Source of the DNA: Glossina fuscipes
Taxonomy: Eukaryota > Arthropoda > Insecta > Diptera > Glossinidae
NCBI RefSeq assembly: GCF_014805625.2
Contig: NW_023998458.1
Location: 2,810,174-2,874,173, forward strand
Direction: 5' to 3'
Length of the DNA: 64,000 bases
Shown: one piece after another, positions 24,701 to 36,880 of the stretch
Position numbering within the stretch: the stretch's first letter is position 1
Layout: the number at the start of each line of letters is the position of its first letter
Made by a program: the position numbers and the translations under genes
The notes under the pieces: model-generated
Database searches by the model: none
What the model was told of the DNA's origin: nothing
Seen by the model: the letters and a program-made list of their open reading frames with translations, nothing else

Positions 24701-26161
24701 AGATCATGTTAGGTCAAGTTTTGTAGGTCCTTCCATATAAGAGTTCTTGTGAAAAGCATCTGATAGTAAGGTATGGTTTACGCGATGTTACAATGAAAAG
24801 TAAGTGAGGAATTGTATTCGGCCAAGATATTAAATATATTGAATGGTCGAGCATGCCCAACTACAAAATTTTAATTTGTTCGCTATAGCGATTTATATTG
24901 ACAGTCCACAGTCAAGCAGCAAATAGTATAACTGACATTTGTCAAATTGCCGTCAAAAAAGTGAGAAGGGTCTTCAATAAACAACTATGCTATGTGGATA
25001 GAGGATAGAGTATCTTTATGCAAAACTTGCTTTGTTCCTCCGTTAGTTTTTCATTAAAGTTTCCCAACTTAATCAGAAAGTAATCCATTAACTTATTGAT
25101 TACGTTTTCTTTTCAGAACTTATGACCCTTCGAGCAATTCTTGCGGTATTTTTAAAATTAACTCTAACAAGAGACCGTGACAAGCTAAACACCTGGCCGA
25201 GGAACAACTTCAATGAGAATGCTATATGCACAATACTAGTTACTAGTTACAAAGACTAACAACCTACTATTTACAGGTTTGTTCTCACAACCACATTACT
25301 TGTATACTGAGATATATGGAAAAACAACCAGCGACAATACTGCAGATCTTAAGGGCAATGATAAATGAAATGATGATTTTACTTTAATTACCGGCCAATA
25401 GGGTTCATAAGCACACATTTAAAAGACATATTTTAAGTGATAATGATTTATCGCTTCTAGATGATTGATGAGTAGTTACGAAAATTTTGACTATACAATT
25501 CTAAGCGTTTTTATAAGCAAGTACAACCCATTTTTCAATACAATCTGTAAAATGATATATGTAACGATTTTCTTGAATTTTTTATACTTCATTTTAATTT
25601 TTGCAATCTTCTGACATCACGCACGAACGAAGGAACAATCGGAGAGAGAGAGAAGAATTCGGTTAACTCTGTCGTGCGGAGATCTTGCAACACGAACCTA
25701 TCTTTCTAATTGTAACAAACGATATGAAAAACTTATGCTGCTCCTATTCATTTAGCTTGGCGAGTGGAAAAACGTGTTCAATTGCAAATCAATCGGCTAT
25801 AAGCGGAAATTATTTATTTTATGGTATATTTGTTGTTTGCAATAATTCTAAGAATTGTTTTCTCCGCCTGTTTTTCTTTTTATAGGCTCGTTAAATAACA
25901 TTTGTGATAATATGCGCTGATGGTAATGAAGATGGCGCGATGATGACTGAGGGGAGAAAAACAAGTCTTCAATTTATTTATGTAGGCATTGATGCACACT
26001 CACCTGCAGGGTATACGCAATGCTGGACTCAATTCTGGACATGGTCGCCATGCCTTGATTTGTGACAAGTAGAGCAACAGCAATAGAAATACATTACGAT
26101 GGAGACTTGTTCGTTGCTGTGGTATGTGTTGATGTCGTTGTTTGCAATCGGGAAAAAACAT
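12725..26161 (-). CDS. Leucine-rich-repeat single-pass membrane protein, chaoptin-like
   Basis: Coding exons (minus strand): 26161-26004, 23337-23178, 21216-20953, 16566-16467, 16409-16120, 16053-15907 and 15841-12725. All have GT/AG junctions with matching phases, giving 1411 residues and a TAA stop. The ATG at 26161 follows a good acceptor (TTTCAG), so a non-coding 5' exon probably lies upstream. Order of parts: a hydrophilic start and hydrophobic core VFLLLLLYL (about 24-32) as signal peptide; LRRNT cysteines (C41, C52, C54, C72); a long array of 24-residue LxxLxLxxNxL repeats (about 90-1125); LRRCT with CDC at about 1131 and a last Cys near 1175; a Thr/Ser-rich stalk; a membrane helix at about 1240-1264 (IIGIVGGVVAFIAILIIIIC); and a cytoplasmic tail with poly-Ala (about 1301-1310), poly-Gln (about 1339-1372) and the end YIIYSDDKAYR. 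It is likely a cell-surface adhesion or recognition protein, which is inference. From memory, length and layout resemble fly CG7896; chaoptin and artichoke differ in lacking this tail. Confidence 0.93.
16985..17235 (+). repeat. Dispersed repeat family B, single unit
   Basis: Carries the family landmarks in order: CTAAGCATGTCCGTCCATCC, TTTCAAATTTGGC, CTCTTGCACG and GCGGACCAAATCG. It lies within intron 3 of the LRR gene, on the strand opposite to the gene. Confidence 0.55.
17286..17960 (+). repeat. Dispersed repeat family A, long copy
   Basis: The left terminus is TTTATACGCTACACTACTTG at 17286. Then come a CTGTCCGCCTTGTTT segment, TTTTGAGATATTTTGATGAA (17473-17492), GGCCCAAGGATGAAAGCTATTGAAAATG and, further right, TATTTTTTGGATACCACCGCTTATAAGGA. 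The last block also occurs, inverted, in the copy at 29345-30125. The frames found inside it are not genes. Confidence 0.6.
18721..18749 (+). repeat. (TG)n microsatellite
   Basis: About 14 uninterrupted TG units in intron 3 of the LRR gene. Confidence 0.95.
18930..19035 (-). repeat. Dispersed repeat family A, short fragment
   Basis: Reverse-oriented central block: CCTTCGTTCTTGAATCGAAA, then CAAATTTCATCGAAATGTCT. The termini are missing. Confidence 0.45.
19765..19975 (-). repeat. Dispersed repeat family A, fragment
   Basis: Reverse orientation: CAATAGCATTCGTCTTTGAG, CAAATTCCATCAAAATATCT, then GACAGACGGACAGACAAG, ending in GTGGGTATATCTTAAGTCCT. The order is the reverse complement of the + copies. 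Confidence 0.55.
21217..23177 (-). other. Intron 2 of the LRR gene
   Basis: 1961 bp with donor CAG|GTAAGT and acceptor CATAACAG. AT-rich, with poly-T tracts at about 21320, 21825 and 23090. Open frames at 22274-22635 in both directions are short and unidentified. No clear repeat or exon is seen. Confidence 0.8.
23338..26003 (-). other. Intron 1 of the LRR gene
   Basis: 2666 bp with donor CAG|GTGAGT and acceptor CTCTATAG. It splits an Arg codon between LRRNT cysteines (PC|R|C). It holds a family A copy and a short segment at 24835-24870 shared with 62015-62050. The rest has no recognisable content. Confidence 0.82.
24141..24400 (+). repeat. Dispersed repeat family A, left half
   Basis: The terminus TATACTTTGCACCACTTGTG is followed by a CTGTCCGTCTATCTATCTG segment, TTTTCAAGATATTTTG and GGACCAAGGAACGAACGGTA with TCGAAAATG. 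It lies within intron 1 of the LRR gene. Confidence 0.6.
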
Positions 26162-26561
26162 CTGAAATTCGAAAGAGAAAAAATATATAGAAATGAATGC
26201 AATGCGAACGAATGTAAAACGCAAGAAAAGAAAAAAACGCGATTTATTATAAATTGTTCGCTGCCTTTTCTTAATTGGTTAAGTGAAGGATAATTTAATG
26301 GAAAAATACAAGTGCCTGCCTGCAAGGTGTTCTTTTATGTCAAATCCATCTTTGTTTCTTGCTGTTTTCCTCTTTTTGTTATTTATTTATTTTTTGTGAT
26401 TTTATTTAATGCGCGCTTACGGTACATACTGCAAGCAACCATGCATTGATGGACATGTTTTTCAAGATCAAGTAGCAAAAAATGGTCAGCTTTGCAATTT
26501 TTTTAGTTTACATAAATCATAAGCAACAAGTCAAAAAACTGTAGTAAGCCATTGTCCACCA
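26162..26561. other. Immediate upstream side of the LRR start codon
   Basis: The minus-strand bases just before the ATG (26162-26185) form a pyrimidine-rich tract ending TTTCAG. They look like a splice acceptor rather than a promoter. Transcription therefore probably starts further right, in a non-coding exon I cannot locate. Confidence 0.5.
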
Positions 26562-26879
26562 TTATATACCCTACACCACTTCGCTTACTACATTTATTCA
26601 TACGACGACTTTTTCAAAATGCAGCTTGATGATCCGAGCCGAAACGTTTTCAATTAGCGCTCGCGTCCTTGGGCCAAAACGTTCCGATGTATTAAATTTA
26701 TCCAAAAATTGCAACGTCTACGTTCAACACAAGAGAAGGAGATGGATAGACGGAGAGACAAGTTGAGATCGCTTGAGAAAGTGATACGTGTACCTTACTC
26801 AATTCCTTCGTATTGTTGTACATATCCAGGCAAACTTAGTCAAGCCTTGTGTACGACAAATGGTGTAGGATAGGATATA
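26562..26879 (-). repeat. Dispersed repeat family A, compact copy with both termini
   Basis: Begins TATATACCCTACACCACTTC and ends with ATGGTGTAGGATAGGATATA, so the two ends are inverted relative to each other. The interior keeps the central block in reverse (TTTTCAATTAGCGCTCGCGT, CTTGGGCCAAAACG) and the GGACAGAC-like segment. At about 318 bp it is much shorter than the 700-bp copies, which suggests internal loss. Confidence 0.65.
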
Positions 26880-27995
26880 AAAATGTTTAAAAAGATTACT
26901 TCTACGACGTTTGTATTATTATTAATGACTATAGATTTTTCGTTTGGTTTGCTTTTTATTTTTATTTTATTTCTTTTAGTTTAATTCAAATATTTAACTA
27001 AATTAAGAGTTTTACTTAATTATACGTTTATTGTAATTTGCTTTTCGCAACGACAATGAAATTTAAAAAAATTAATCTTATTAAACTGACTAAGTGCGGC
27101 AATGGTCTTCAAGCTATCACTCATTGTTTTTGTGTTTTGTAATTAACTGAATAAAAACTTTGCTTTGATTTGAATAAATTTTGCGTTGATTTCGTGGGAA
27201 TGAAAAATGAAAAAAGATAAAAATACCTTACATTCGATTTCGTAACATTCTCTTAAGTTGTCATGATTAATAGTAACGGAAAGCTAAATAAATTTCTGCT
27301 CAAAACTAAGAAAAATTCATTCTTAACTAGCACGCCATTGTTACTGCTGATTAAAATTATAGCATTATATGGTTATATAATGACTTGTAACCAATAAGGT
27401 CCGAGTGTATAAATTAATAAATCAAGTGTTGTACACTTTATACTCTGTGTGTGCAACACAAAACTTGCAAAAATTTTTCCTCCATTTTTAATTTCACCTT
27501 CGCATGAAAAATTTGCCTTAAATGACTTTTTACTGTAAATGAAAAAATTCCGTTATCCTTCTCAAAGGGAGAACCACAATATCAGAATATGATCAATTTT
27601 TGTTATTATATTTCTTTTTGTTAAGGAATTGCGTGCAGCATCCGTACAGCGAGGCTTGATTCACACCCATGCATACGCATCTAGCTTGCTTTCGTTTATG
27701 CTATTTAGCGTAAAGATCCTGACGTGCTATATATAGCTCAATTTGTTACGAACAGCTTTTTTCGCCAACGCACTTTTCAAAACTAATCTTTTCGATACTA
27801 GTGCCAATTCAAAATTAACGGATTTTTCTTGTTTTTATTTTTGTTATTTTTAACTTTACAACCTTTACTATAAAATTTTTAATATTTTTCTATTACAAAA
27901 ATATTTTTAAAGATAATTTTTGTGTCTTCAATAGTGCGTTTGCACATCCATTTAAACAGCTTCCGACATTTTCAATTTTCTATCTGTTGTCGCTC
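26880..27995. other. No gene seen
   Basis: AT-rich sequence with scattered homopolymers. No repeat or coding signal could be supported. Confidence 0.45.
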
Positions 27996-28545
27996 TCATT
28001 CGTATATTCATTCATACATCAATTCATAAACTCATTCGTAAATTCGTAAATTCATTTATACATGCGTTCACCCACTTGTGAATTCAATCGTTCATATGCT
28101 CATTCATACATTCGCCCATATAGCCAGTCATACATTCATTCATATATTTATTCATCACTCATATATTTATTCATACATGCACCCATATATCCGTTCATAC
28201 ATTTACTCAAATATTCATTTATATATTCTTTTACACGTTCATTCAAGCATTCATTCATCGATTCATTCATAAATTCATTCATATATTTAATCATGTATTC
28301 ATTCGTATACTCATTCACACATCCCCTCACATACTCATTCTTACATTCATTCGTGTTTTTATTTATATATACATTTACACATTCACTCATACATTTATTT
28401 ATATATACACTCATATATTCATTCATACATTCGCTCAAATATTCATTTCTATATTCGTTTACACGTTCATTCATACATTCATTTTTTCATTCATACATCC
28501 ATTCATTCATTTTTTCATTCATACATTCATTCATTCATTCGTTCG
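27996..28545 (+). repeat. Tetranucleotide satellite (ATTC/ATAC)n, about 550 bp
   Basis: A long degenerate array of ATTCATTC and ATACATTC units with a frequent higher-order 12-base unit (ATTCATTCATAC). A 4-base period makes a 12-base (4-codon) period in every frame. It therefore keeps frames open on both strands, with products such as repeated SFIHSFIH. These are not genes. Units diverge towards the left and are cleanest at 28440-28545. Confidence 0.92.
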
Positions 28546-29344
28546 TTGAAAAAAGTTATTGATTTTGATAGTCTTTCTAGTCTTTCTTTCCATTCTCTTG
28601 GCCACATATATATCGTTTAATATACGTAATTGTTTACATTAGATAAATGATTGATTATTTGTCTCTTTCAACCGTCGAACCTCGGACGACAAAGTGTATC
28701 TTAGCAATTTGTAATTAAATTACGACATATCTACAATCAATTCTAGTGCTGCCTGTAGTTGAATTCTTTTATTTACAATTAAAGGGGCACTTGTCAATGA
28801 AATCATAGTGCAATTGACATACATAGAGGAAGTACCGCTTTGCATTGTGTTTTCTAATGTTAATGCAAGTAAAGCATTGCGGTATGATTATATCAGCCCT
28901 GATACATATGTACTTGATATGTATAAATGAAAACTGCATTTTTAAAAGGAGTCAAGCCCTTTAACAACGTCTGCGGAAAACTTCATAACATTTCGATTGT
29001 TTCTTTTTTTGTTTTGCAAATTAACGAGTTCTAGAAGGTTTAGCGTCACTAGTTTCAAAAATGAAGTTTAGCTATATAAAAATTGAATGGAAGAACAATT
29101 TTCATGAATTAACGTACAGGTGGAATGTTGGAAGCGTGAATAGCATGAACTCTTCTCAAGGTTAATACATTTTTGCTTCGTTTGTTTGGACTCTATTCAG
29201 TTTCAGTTATCCCTTGTTGAGCCTAACAGTCGTAACAGTCTAAAACACATCACATGGACATGGTAGCATTTCTTTTTCGTTTTGTAGTTTTCATTATTTT
29301 AAAATTTAGTGAATAAAATTATTTCATAACAAAAACAAATAAGA
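28546..29344. other. No gene seen
   Basis: AT-rich sequence between the tetranucleotide satellite and a long family A copy. No coding or repeat signal recognised. Confidence 0.4.
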
Positions 29345-30125
29345 ACGTTATAGACGGGCGACGTCGACTATTACCCTATACCAGTTCGGCCAGCGCAGTT
29401 ATTTGCTCGGTTTGATAATAATACACCAAAACGCACATATTGTTTCCATGCAAACCCATAATTTCATCATGAAAGCCCCCTTATTGGAAGATTATAGTTT
29501 CTCTCCATGTAAGTGTTTGCATTTCGTGATATCGCCAATACAAAAAAATAGACCTGCGTGATCCCAATTCGCTACTGTTATTGCTTAATTTTCAAAATGA
29601 ATCCTTTTTCGGAAGGGCTTACCACTTATTAGATATGTTATAAAGACTGGGGCCAAGAAATAAGCTAATTATTATCGTAAACAAATTTTTATCACAAAAA
29701 AATTAACAATTAAGCTGTTTCGGAATATAAGGATACACGTTCTATCAGAATCTTTATATGTGATGGCATCCAAAAAATGGACCTACTTGGTCCAAATTCG
29801 GTAAGTTAGATGAGCCAACTTCCACCATGAAATATTAGAAATGAGACCTTTTTACCATATAAATCTTCAATTTCCGTAGGAATGGTTATATGACAGGGGG
29901 TTCAAAAAATGTCCCAGCCGGTTCATTGGGGTTACACCCCAATTTAATACTAATACTAATTTAAATACTCATATTTAGTCACATTTTTTTTGTAGTGGTC
30001 GAGAAAGTGGACCGATTCGATTCTGAATCGATCTGTACAATAAAAGGTGGCTCTATCTGAAGCTCTTCTGCGTGTTACATATTTCCATACTAACTTAACC
30101 TTTACAACAAATGGTGTAGGGTACA
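29345..30125 (-). repeat. Dispersed repeat family A, near full-length copy
   Basis: In the + direction it starts with GACTATTACCCTATACCAG (29366-29384) and ends with AAATGGTGTAGGGTA near 30123. Reading on the minus strand gives GTAACACGCAGAAGAG, then GATCGATTCAGAATC, then TTTTTTGGATGCCATC, the same order as the copies at 60331-61055 and 17286-17960. About 780 bp with no protein-coding frame, so it is a non-autonomous element. Confidence 0.65.
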
Positions 30126-31040
30126 ACGAAGAATTCTATAGCGACTATCGGCGCGCAAAAGCGATGACAACGAAAGCACACGGTTTTCTCTTATGACTAG
30201 TGACCGATCGCAAATTCCAAATACGGCTCTGAGTTGTGATTAAAAAATTTAAATCGACTGCCGCCATATTTACAGGTCATGGTCAAGTTTGAAAATTAGT
30301 TTAACTCCCGCCTGCAATTGTCCAAAGCTAGTAACTTTCAGTCTGTGCAAAATGCTGGATATGCTAAGTTTCCCCTTCAAAATTCGAGATTTTTTCCAAT
30401 CCAAGTGCCTTTCTTTTCTTTTTGTTTATTTGTTTTTTGCAATTTTACAGAGAGTGTTGCTAATTTTCTCGGTTTCTATTTTTATAAAATTCTTTCGTCT
30501 ATTTTATAACATTTTTCAAAGTTGTTTACCTTAAGATTACCATCTCGTTAAAATTCCAACACATTAACGGCTTAAATTTAGAAAACGTTTTATTGTCCGG
30601 CATGAAATTTTGCACTTGTCCGTGTCTAAGCGATTTTTTCTTTATTTCAAATAAATTTTTATTTAACCAAGTGTTGCGCTTGAATTGTAAGATGAGTATA
30701 ATTACTGTAAAATTATTACCTCAAGCGCAACAAACGTTCAGTAAACAGATTAAACCACTGCTACGAAATAGTTGCATATTAAATAAAAATAACTGTATTT
30801 AAAAAAAAAAAAAGCAAAAAAAAAATGTGTAAATACACAATATTCAATCATAACTATTATCATCTCGTCGAATAGCGAAATGTATGCGATTATGGGCGCT
30901 ATGTGCTATGAAAATTAATATTCATGATTAGTGTTGTTTTTTTTCTTTTCTTATAAAAGAAAGCAAGAAAAAAATAATCTTCAACTTTTTCATATATCGT
31001 TTATATATCATTTTATTACATGTTAATTGTGCGCTCTTTT
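30126..31040. other. No gene seen
   Basis: AT-rich. The overlapping + frames at 30289-30534 are Phe/Leu-rich and look like chance frames. A-rich tract at 30801-30826. Confidence 0.4.
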
Positions 31041-31760
31041 TATACCCATCAACGAAGCATGGGGGATATATTAATTTTGTCAAAACGTATGCAACAACCA
31101 GAAGTGAGCTTCAAATATCGCACAAAGTACTTTCGCACATTTGTATCAAATTCTCAGTTGATTTAAGCATGTCAGTCCATCCGTCCTACTAATCCCTTTT
31201 GTAAACATGCTTCTGCACGCAAAAAAATTATCGACTATCGACTTCAAATTTGGCAGTACTTGAAATATTGGAAGTACTTGCAAGCAGGTTTGTACTAAAA
31301 GTGGACCTAATCGAAGAACAAGTCTATAGCACTACATAAAGTAAGGACATCGCTGTGTTTCAAAAAGAATAAAACATTGGTTTTTTGGCGATGTTGTAAT
31401 ACCTGCACGAAAATGAAATGAAAGAAATTGACCACGCCTACTCAATTTTTTAGTGGGTCATAATTTCATTTTTTTAAAAACTTTATATAACATACAGAAG
31501 CAAGCTTTAAAAACCCCGTAAAGTACATCAATTGTTGCCCCGTTTCAAATTCGGAAAACACCTAAGCATGTCCATCCGTATGTCCATCTGTCTGTCTGCG
31601 CAACTCTGCAGTTTCTGTCGTGAAAATATAGTCTACAAACTTGCCGCAGAATTTGCAAAATGAAAGGACACGCCTACAATGTCCACACGTCTACGCAGCA
31701 AAAACTGAGAACATTTTTGCTTGCCGTATTTTTTGCTTGTAACTCATAAAGTACAACACG
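31041..31760 (+). repeat. Dispersed repeat family B, two head-to-tail units
   Basis: Unit 1 starts near GGGGGATATATTAATTTTGTC (31062). It has GAGCTTCAAATATCGCACAAAG, TAAGCATGTCAGTCCATCCG, GACTTCAAATTTGGCAG and AAAGTGGACCTAATCG. Unit 2 repeats the order about 396 bases later: AGCTTTAAAAACCCCGTAAAG, TAAGCATGTCCATCCG, CTGTCTGTCTG. No reading frame of note. Confidence 0.55.
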
Positions 31761-34700
31761 TACACCATATAAATATCCACATTTATTCTGAAAATAGAAT
31801 AAAGCAACCGCGCCCACCCAATATGCAAATCTACTCTGTTTCCTTTTGTTTTAGTTTTATGATCACGGTGATGAGTGTAAAAAATTCGATAATTTTCCCA
31901 CTTACTTTATTCAAGAAAGATATCATTGTGTTAAGGAACCAACGATTAGAAATAACTGAATCACTGAGCGAAAAGCTCTATATATTGTCCATTAGCGAAA
32001 ATACATCATAGACCTCATAAAATGTTTACACTCTTGACTAACGTGAATAGACTGAATCGACTGGCTTTGCTTATGTCTTTCTCTATCTGTTCAAGCGTCA
32101 AAGAATACACAGAAGTTTAAATTGAAAAACTAATTAATTCGCACCTTAGTTTGTGGCGAATTAAGACCTTGAAGAAAATTGAAGAAAAAATGTTCATTTT
32201 TGCAAATTCTAGCAGTAAATAACAATTGAATCGATAGACAGAGGGACAAACCATCATATCCAGAGCAACCTAAAATCTGTAAGAGTTATTTAATCCGTAG
32301 CATGGTATTATGTAAAGCACTGTGATCAAGAGATAAGTAAGAAGTACCCATTTATATAGCGCCGGTAGCCGTTAACCCTAAAAGCTCCGAGTTCAATGTC
32401 ATGATAGTGCCTTCAGAGGTACGCTCTTTTACTGCCATCTCAAAATAAGCAGGCTTTCGACGCCCGCCAAGGAATCCGTTGAGTTTGCAGAATGGTCAGA
32501 AATCAGTTAGATGTGAAAAGCAGGGAAAGGCGTTGGTTGAATTTCTTTTTGAAAAGTCCGGAAGAACTATTGTAGAAGAACCAACCAATGTGCAAAAAGC
32601 GTGAACATCAATAGTGTTCTCTTTGAAAAACTTTGGCTCGATGGCTAAAAAATCATAACGCATTTCGACATTATGCTTAAAGAAAGTTTTACCAGTCGTG
32701 ATTCCTGCTACTTTTTGATGATAGGGTATGTGAAATTACGGATATATATTTACGTGTCGTAATTTTTTCTATGGGAAGCTCTTTTTTCGCAAAAATTCAT
32801 TAACCTAATGAGGAAATTTTCCATAATCTATCATTTATTTGGGCATTCATCCATACGGAAAATGAAGAGGCAGAGATTTTTTTAAAGTGGCGAACAACCG
32901 AATATACGAGTATTGTAGAGAAGAAATATGTAGTTACATAACAAATTTCCATTTTCATAAATACATATTTTCATAAGAGCCGAGCAAATTCCATAGTAAT
33001 TTGATTAGCTAGCGTAAGAACGCATAAGGCGGAGTTTTTCAAAGGGGGCTGGGCATAATCATGATGCTAATAACAGAAACTCCCAACAGTATGGGAGAAC
33101 AAGTGTCCGAAAGAGATGCAGCTATGGTTTATAATAATTAATTATTTCCGAATAGCTCCTAGCGCACTAGGCAAAGGACAAGTCAATGAAGGTGTCGTCA
33201 GCCAAAGCTTATCTTTCGAATACAAGCGAAAGAGTTGCAGCAAGCGTCGCTTGTGTCCAAAGGATTAGCTTGTACTTACGACATTTAAATGCCATTAAAG
33301 CGTATATCAAGGCTTGCTGAATCCCTAATCTGCAGAGCAGCAGCCGCAAAGGGAAATTGTTGTTTAATAAAGACCCGGAAATAAGGTTTAATCGTGACTC
33401 TCATCTAGACATAACCCCTGTTCCCCTGTTTTTGTTCAAATTTTTTTTTTTCTTTTAGATTAAATTTTCGACGTATTCCTAATCGCTTATTTTATTAACA
33501 ATTTATTATAACAGAGAAACTTTTTTGTGGTTACTTTTTTATTTTGTTTTTTTGCTGCACATAATTGTGCATATGCAACTAATTATACTTTTGGTTGATG
33601 GCTATCAGAGAGTAGCAAAAACAAGTTTATGTGCGACTTGTGTGTGAGTGTGAGTCTTTTGTTTCATCCACAAGGAAGTCGTAAAACGTATAAAAATTTG
33701 TGTTAATTATACTTTTATTGTAATTATATTAAAGAAATATTTATTACATGCATTGAACACATTACGTAACATTCAAATGTTGCAAAGCGTATGTATGATG
33801 TGTTGTCGGGCAACAGAACCTGTTGGGGAAAATTCTATGCCTTTTTTTTCCTTTTTTTATGGAGAGCCATTAGTTACGATCATTTTCGCGGTTGTAAGTT
33901 GCAATTAAGATGAAAACCTGAACAATTTCATTAAGCGATAGAACATGGAGAGGAACATAAAAAGTTCAATTCAAGCAAGTAAAAACGCATTTGCAATATC
34001 CTTTCATTACTTCAAACATGTTGTTAATTTCCTGAAGCGAAACTTTTCGTTACATGAGGCAATAATAAAAAAGCATTTTTACCATAGTGTTGCTGCCTGC
34101 ACCAGCAGCGCCGTCGACGGTATATATAATCGATGAACGGTAAATTTTTTTTTTTTAAATCTTAGATGAAAAATATTACAAAAAATTCAATTAGGAATAT
34201 TTCCCACGAAAAAAGCGAATAGTTTTCAACCGCTGACGCTAGCTGCCGTAAGCCCTAAGATTATTGCAAAAACGAAATTCTTCCGGTAATATTAAAACAA
34301 GATTAGTGCTTCATATTGCAAAAAGCGATTTGTTGCCTCGACATTGCTTATATATATGTTCTTTTCGAAAAAATAAATGCGTTTTTAAAACAGAGATTCC
34401 CAATCTTTCGGTTTACCTAATTGTTGGATCGAAAAGTTAAGTTACTTTGAGGGAAATAAAAAATGGACCGGAAGTTAGGAAGATCGATAAATGATGGGAA
34501 GATTTATTCGTTTTTTCGACTGTTATTTCAAAAAAAATACATTTTGACAGTTCATTATTGCGTTTTAGGTATGAATTATAGCAATCTTAAATCTGTTAAG
34601 AGGAAATGCCTGAAAAGTGTTTTAATAATGAAAATGTTGTGAAATTTCCTTTTAAAAAAATAGACTCTAACAAAAGGCTGTGAAGAAAGATAGCTAAATG

Positions 34701-35448
34701 CTTAGTAATTATCTGAGTGTAAGAAGAAATACTCCTGAATTGCATCCAAGGCAATGGAATTTATTGGATTTCCATTTTCATTCTAGAAGAAAATCTAAGA
34801 ATATGAAGAGATTATGGGCAACATAACCTCATTGTTAGATATGTAAATGGCAAGATTCCAAATCTATGGAGACCGAAATATATTTAAGCAAGGTAGAAGA
34901 AAGTATATCAAGAAATAATTTATTCACACTTCTCGTGGCACTACCGAACCGATCGAAGATCCCGTAAATTGTGCCTACTCTCAATAAAGATGAAATGCGA
35001 AGTCACTTTAGTTCTTTCCACTCATTCGTCTGACCTTTCAGATGAAAGCTTACCACCACAAGAATGTCTTAATTCAATATCGAGACCAATTTCAAATGTT
35101 AGCATTGAGAGGGTCGTGACAAACAGAGAGAAGTAAACGAAAAAAAAACAAAACTCTAAGAAAAAGATGAAAATATTAATTATCTTCACTTATAACTGAC
35201 ATCAATCTGGCATTTGATGCGAGTTTGAAACAAACTCCCTTCAAGTAAGAAGCAGTAATGATTCTAATGGCCGTTCTAGTAAACTTTCGATGAAGACTGC
35301 ACACAATGCTAAGTGCCCAGAGCGCATCCAAAGGACAAAATAGCTGCTTTATCTAATTATTTAGTTAACGTTTATTGCCAGTGAGTAGCTGCAGATTAAC
35401 CGCATTGTTGATATGAGATAACTTGTTCAATGAATTTCGGGAAGAGTG
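31761..35448. other. No gene seen
   Basis: AT-rich DNA. Minus-strand sequence at about 32510-32720 has a 71-codon open stretch without a known match. A fragment with a GATAGACAGAGGGACAAACC segment near 32232 may be another repeat remnant. Confidence 0.4.
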
Positions 35449-35472
35449 AGAGAGAGAGAGAGAGAGAGAGAG
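35449..35472 (+). repeat. (GA)n microsatellite
   Basis: Twelve uninterrupted dinucleotide units. Confidence 0.95.
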
Positions 35473-36860
35473 TATGAATTCTTCAAACTTTAAATCAAAG
35501 AAAAAATCTTCTATTTTTGCTTATTAGAAGTCAGTCACTCACTTTTCCCTCTTGAACAGAAAAGTTATAATTGAATTAGAAGCAATCACGGACGGTATTC
35601 ATCTATAATAGTTGCATGCATTAAATCATAAAACGTGTGAAAAATTTAAGTGGAAACAATTATATGAAATATTAGAAAAAAGCATACGAAAGTCAATTGA
35701 AATAAAACCATTTATTCGGAAGAAGAAAGTATTTTAAGAGATACGCACGGGAATCAACCTTTATACAAAGAGAAAAGAGAACAAATCATTGGTCTAAACA
35801 GGATATTTTAGTATCTCCTAACTCTCCCTCAACAGACATACCTTTATAATAAGATAAGGCAGTCCATCCAATAAGTACGTAGGGTGACTACGTTATGTGA
35901 AGAAGTACAAAGCTACTTAACTAATAACTGCTCTCCTAATAAGTAAAATTATGTTAAACAGGAGTTCCCGGGATGTATTCACTCATATTTACTCAGCTTA
36001 GTTTTAGATTTAACCGTTTAGCAGTGCTTTACGGTAGAAAAGCAAAACAGTTACTTTCAAAAGTAATGCTATATTAAATGTGGACATGGCGATAAGTCGA
36101 TCGGCATCACTGCTTTCTCCAGAATGGAAGAAGCGGTTCTTTTGTTCACCTTAAGCGGGTAGGGAGGAAAACATCATCGTGTTACATGAGGAGAAAAAGT
36201 TGACTGTCGAATTCCGTACGATATGCTGCGTACCCGAAATAAGTTCCCATCGATTGCAATTTACCATAGGTAGATACTTACTCAAGATAACAACCAATCG
36301 CATGAGATTTGTAAGAGGCACTTGAAAATAAATGGACGCTTGATTTTTCAAAAAATATGAACATACTAGAACTGCGTCTCTACAGAAGTGCAGATCGATC
36401 AACTCTCGTCCCTACATACCGGCCTGATGAGCAAGAATGCTCAGAGAAATAAGAGAAAGAGAAAGACGAAATGCCAAATCGTTCTCCGTCATTCAAAGCA
36501 AACTGTGCGATAGATGCATTTTTGAACGTTTTCACACAGATTGATATCCACGTGCAAGGAAGCAGCATATGCAAAATGCACTGATGAGTTTCGAAGAGAA
36601 AATTGGCTCTTGATGCATTCGAAAATCACCTCAATGATACGATTCCATATGATTTTTTCTTCAAATGTAACTTTGCAAGTCATGCCCAGCTTTTCTCATA
36701 TCTAAAGTAGAGTATTTTTGTTGGACGAAAAGGTTAATTCTGGCCAAACATTTCATTAAATTGATATCTATGCGGGAATAATTACAACTTACAAGGTACT
36801 CATGCTAATACTTTTACTTATTCAATCAAATTAAGAAAAAAACAAAAAGAAGAAAAAAAA
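35473..36860. other. No gene seen
   Basis: Overlapping minus-strand frames at 36151-36683 are moderately long, but no family was recognised in either direction. Confidence 0.35.
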
Positions 36861-36861
36861 A

Positions 36862-36880
36862 ACACACACACACACACACA
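36862..36880 (+). repeat. (AC)n microsatellite
   Basis: Short AC run preceded by an A-rich tract. Confidence 0.9.

Noticed and set aside
28062..28562. 166-codon open frame on + (and 108 codons on -)
   Set aside because: It lies wholly within the ATTC/ATAC tetranucleotide array, whose period keeps frames open.
32510..32720. 71-codon open stretch on -
   Set aside because: No initiator at the start, no recognised family, and stops follow. It was treated as chance or an unidentifiable relic.
33945..34136. 63-codon ATG frame on +
   Set aside because: No known similarity pattern and no exon signals.
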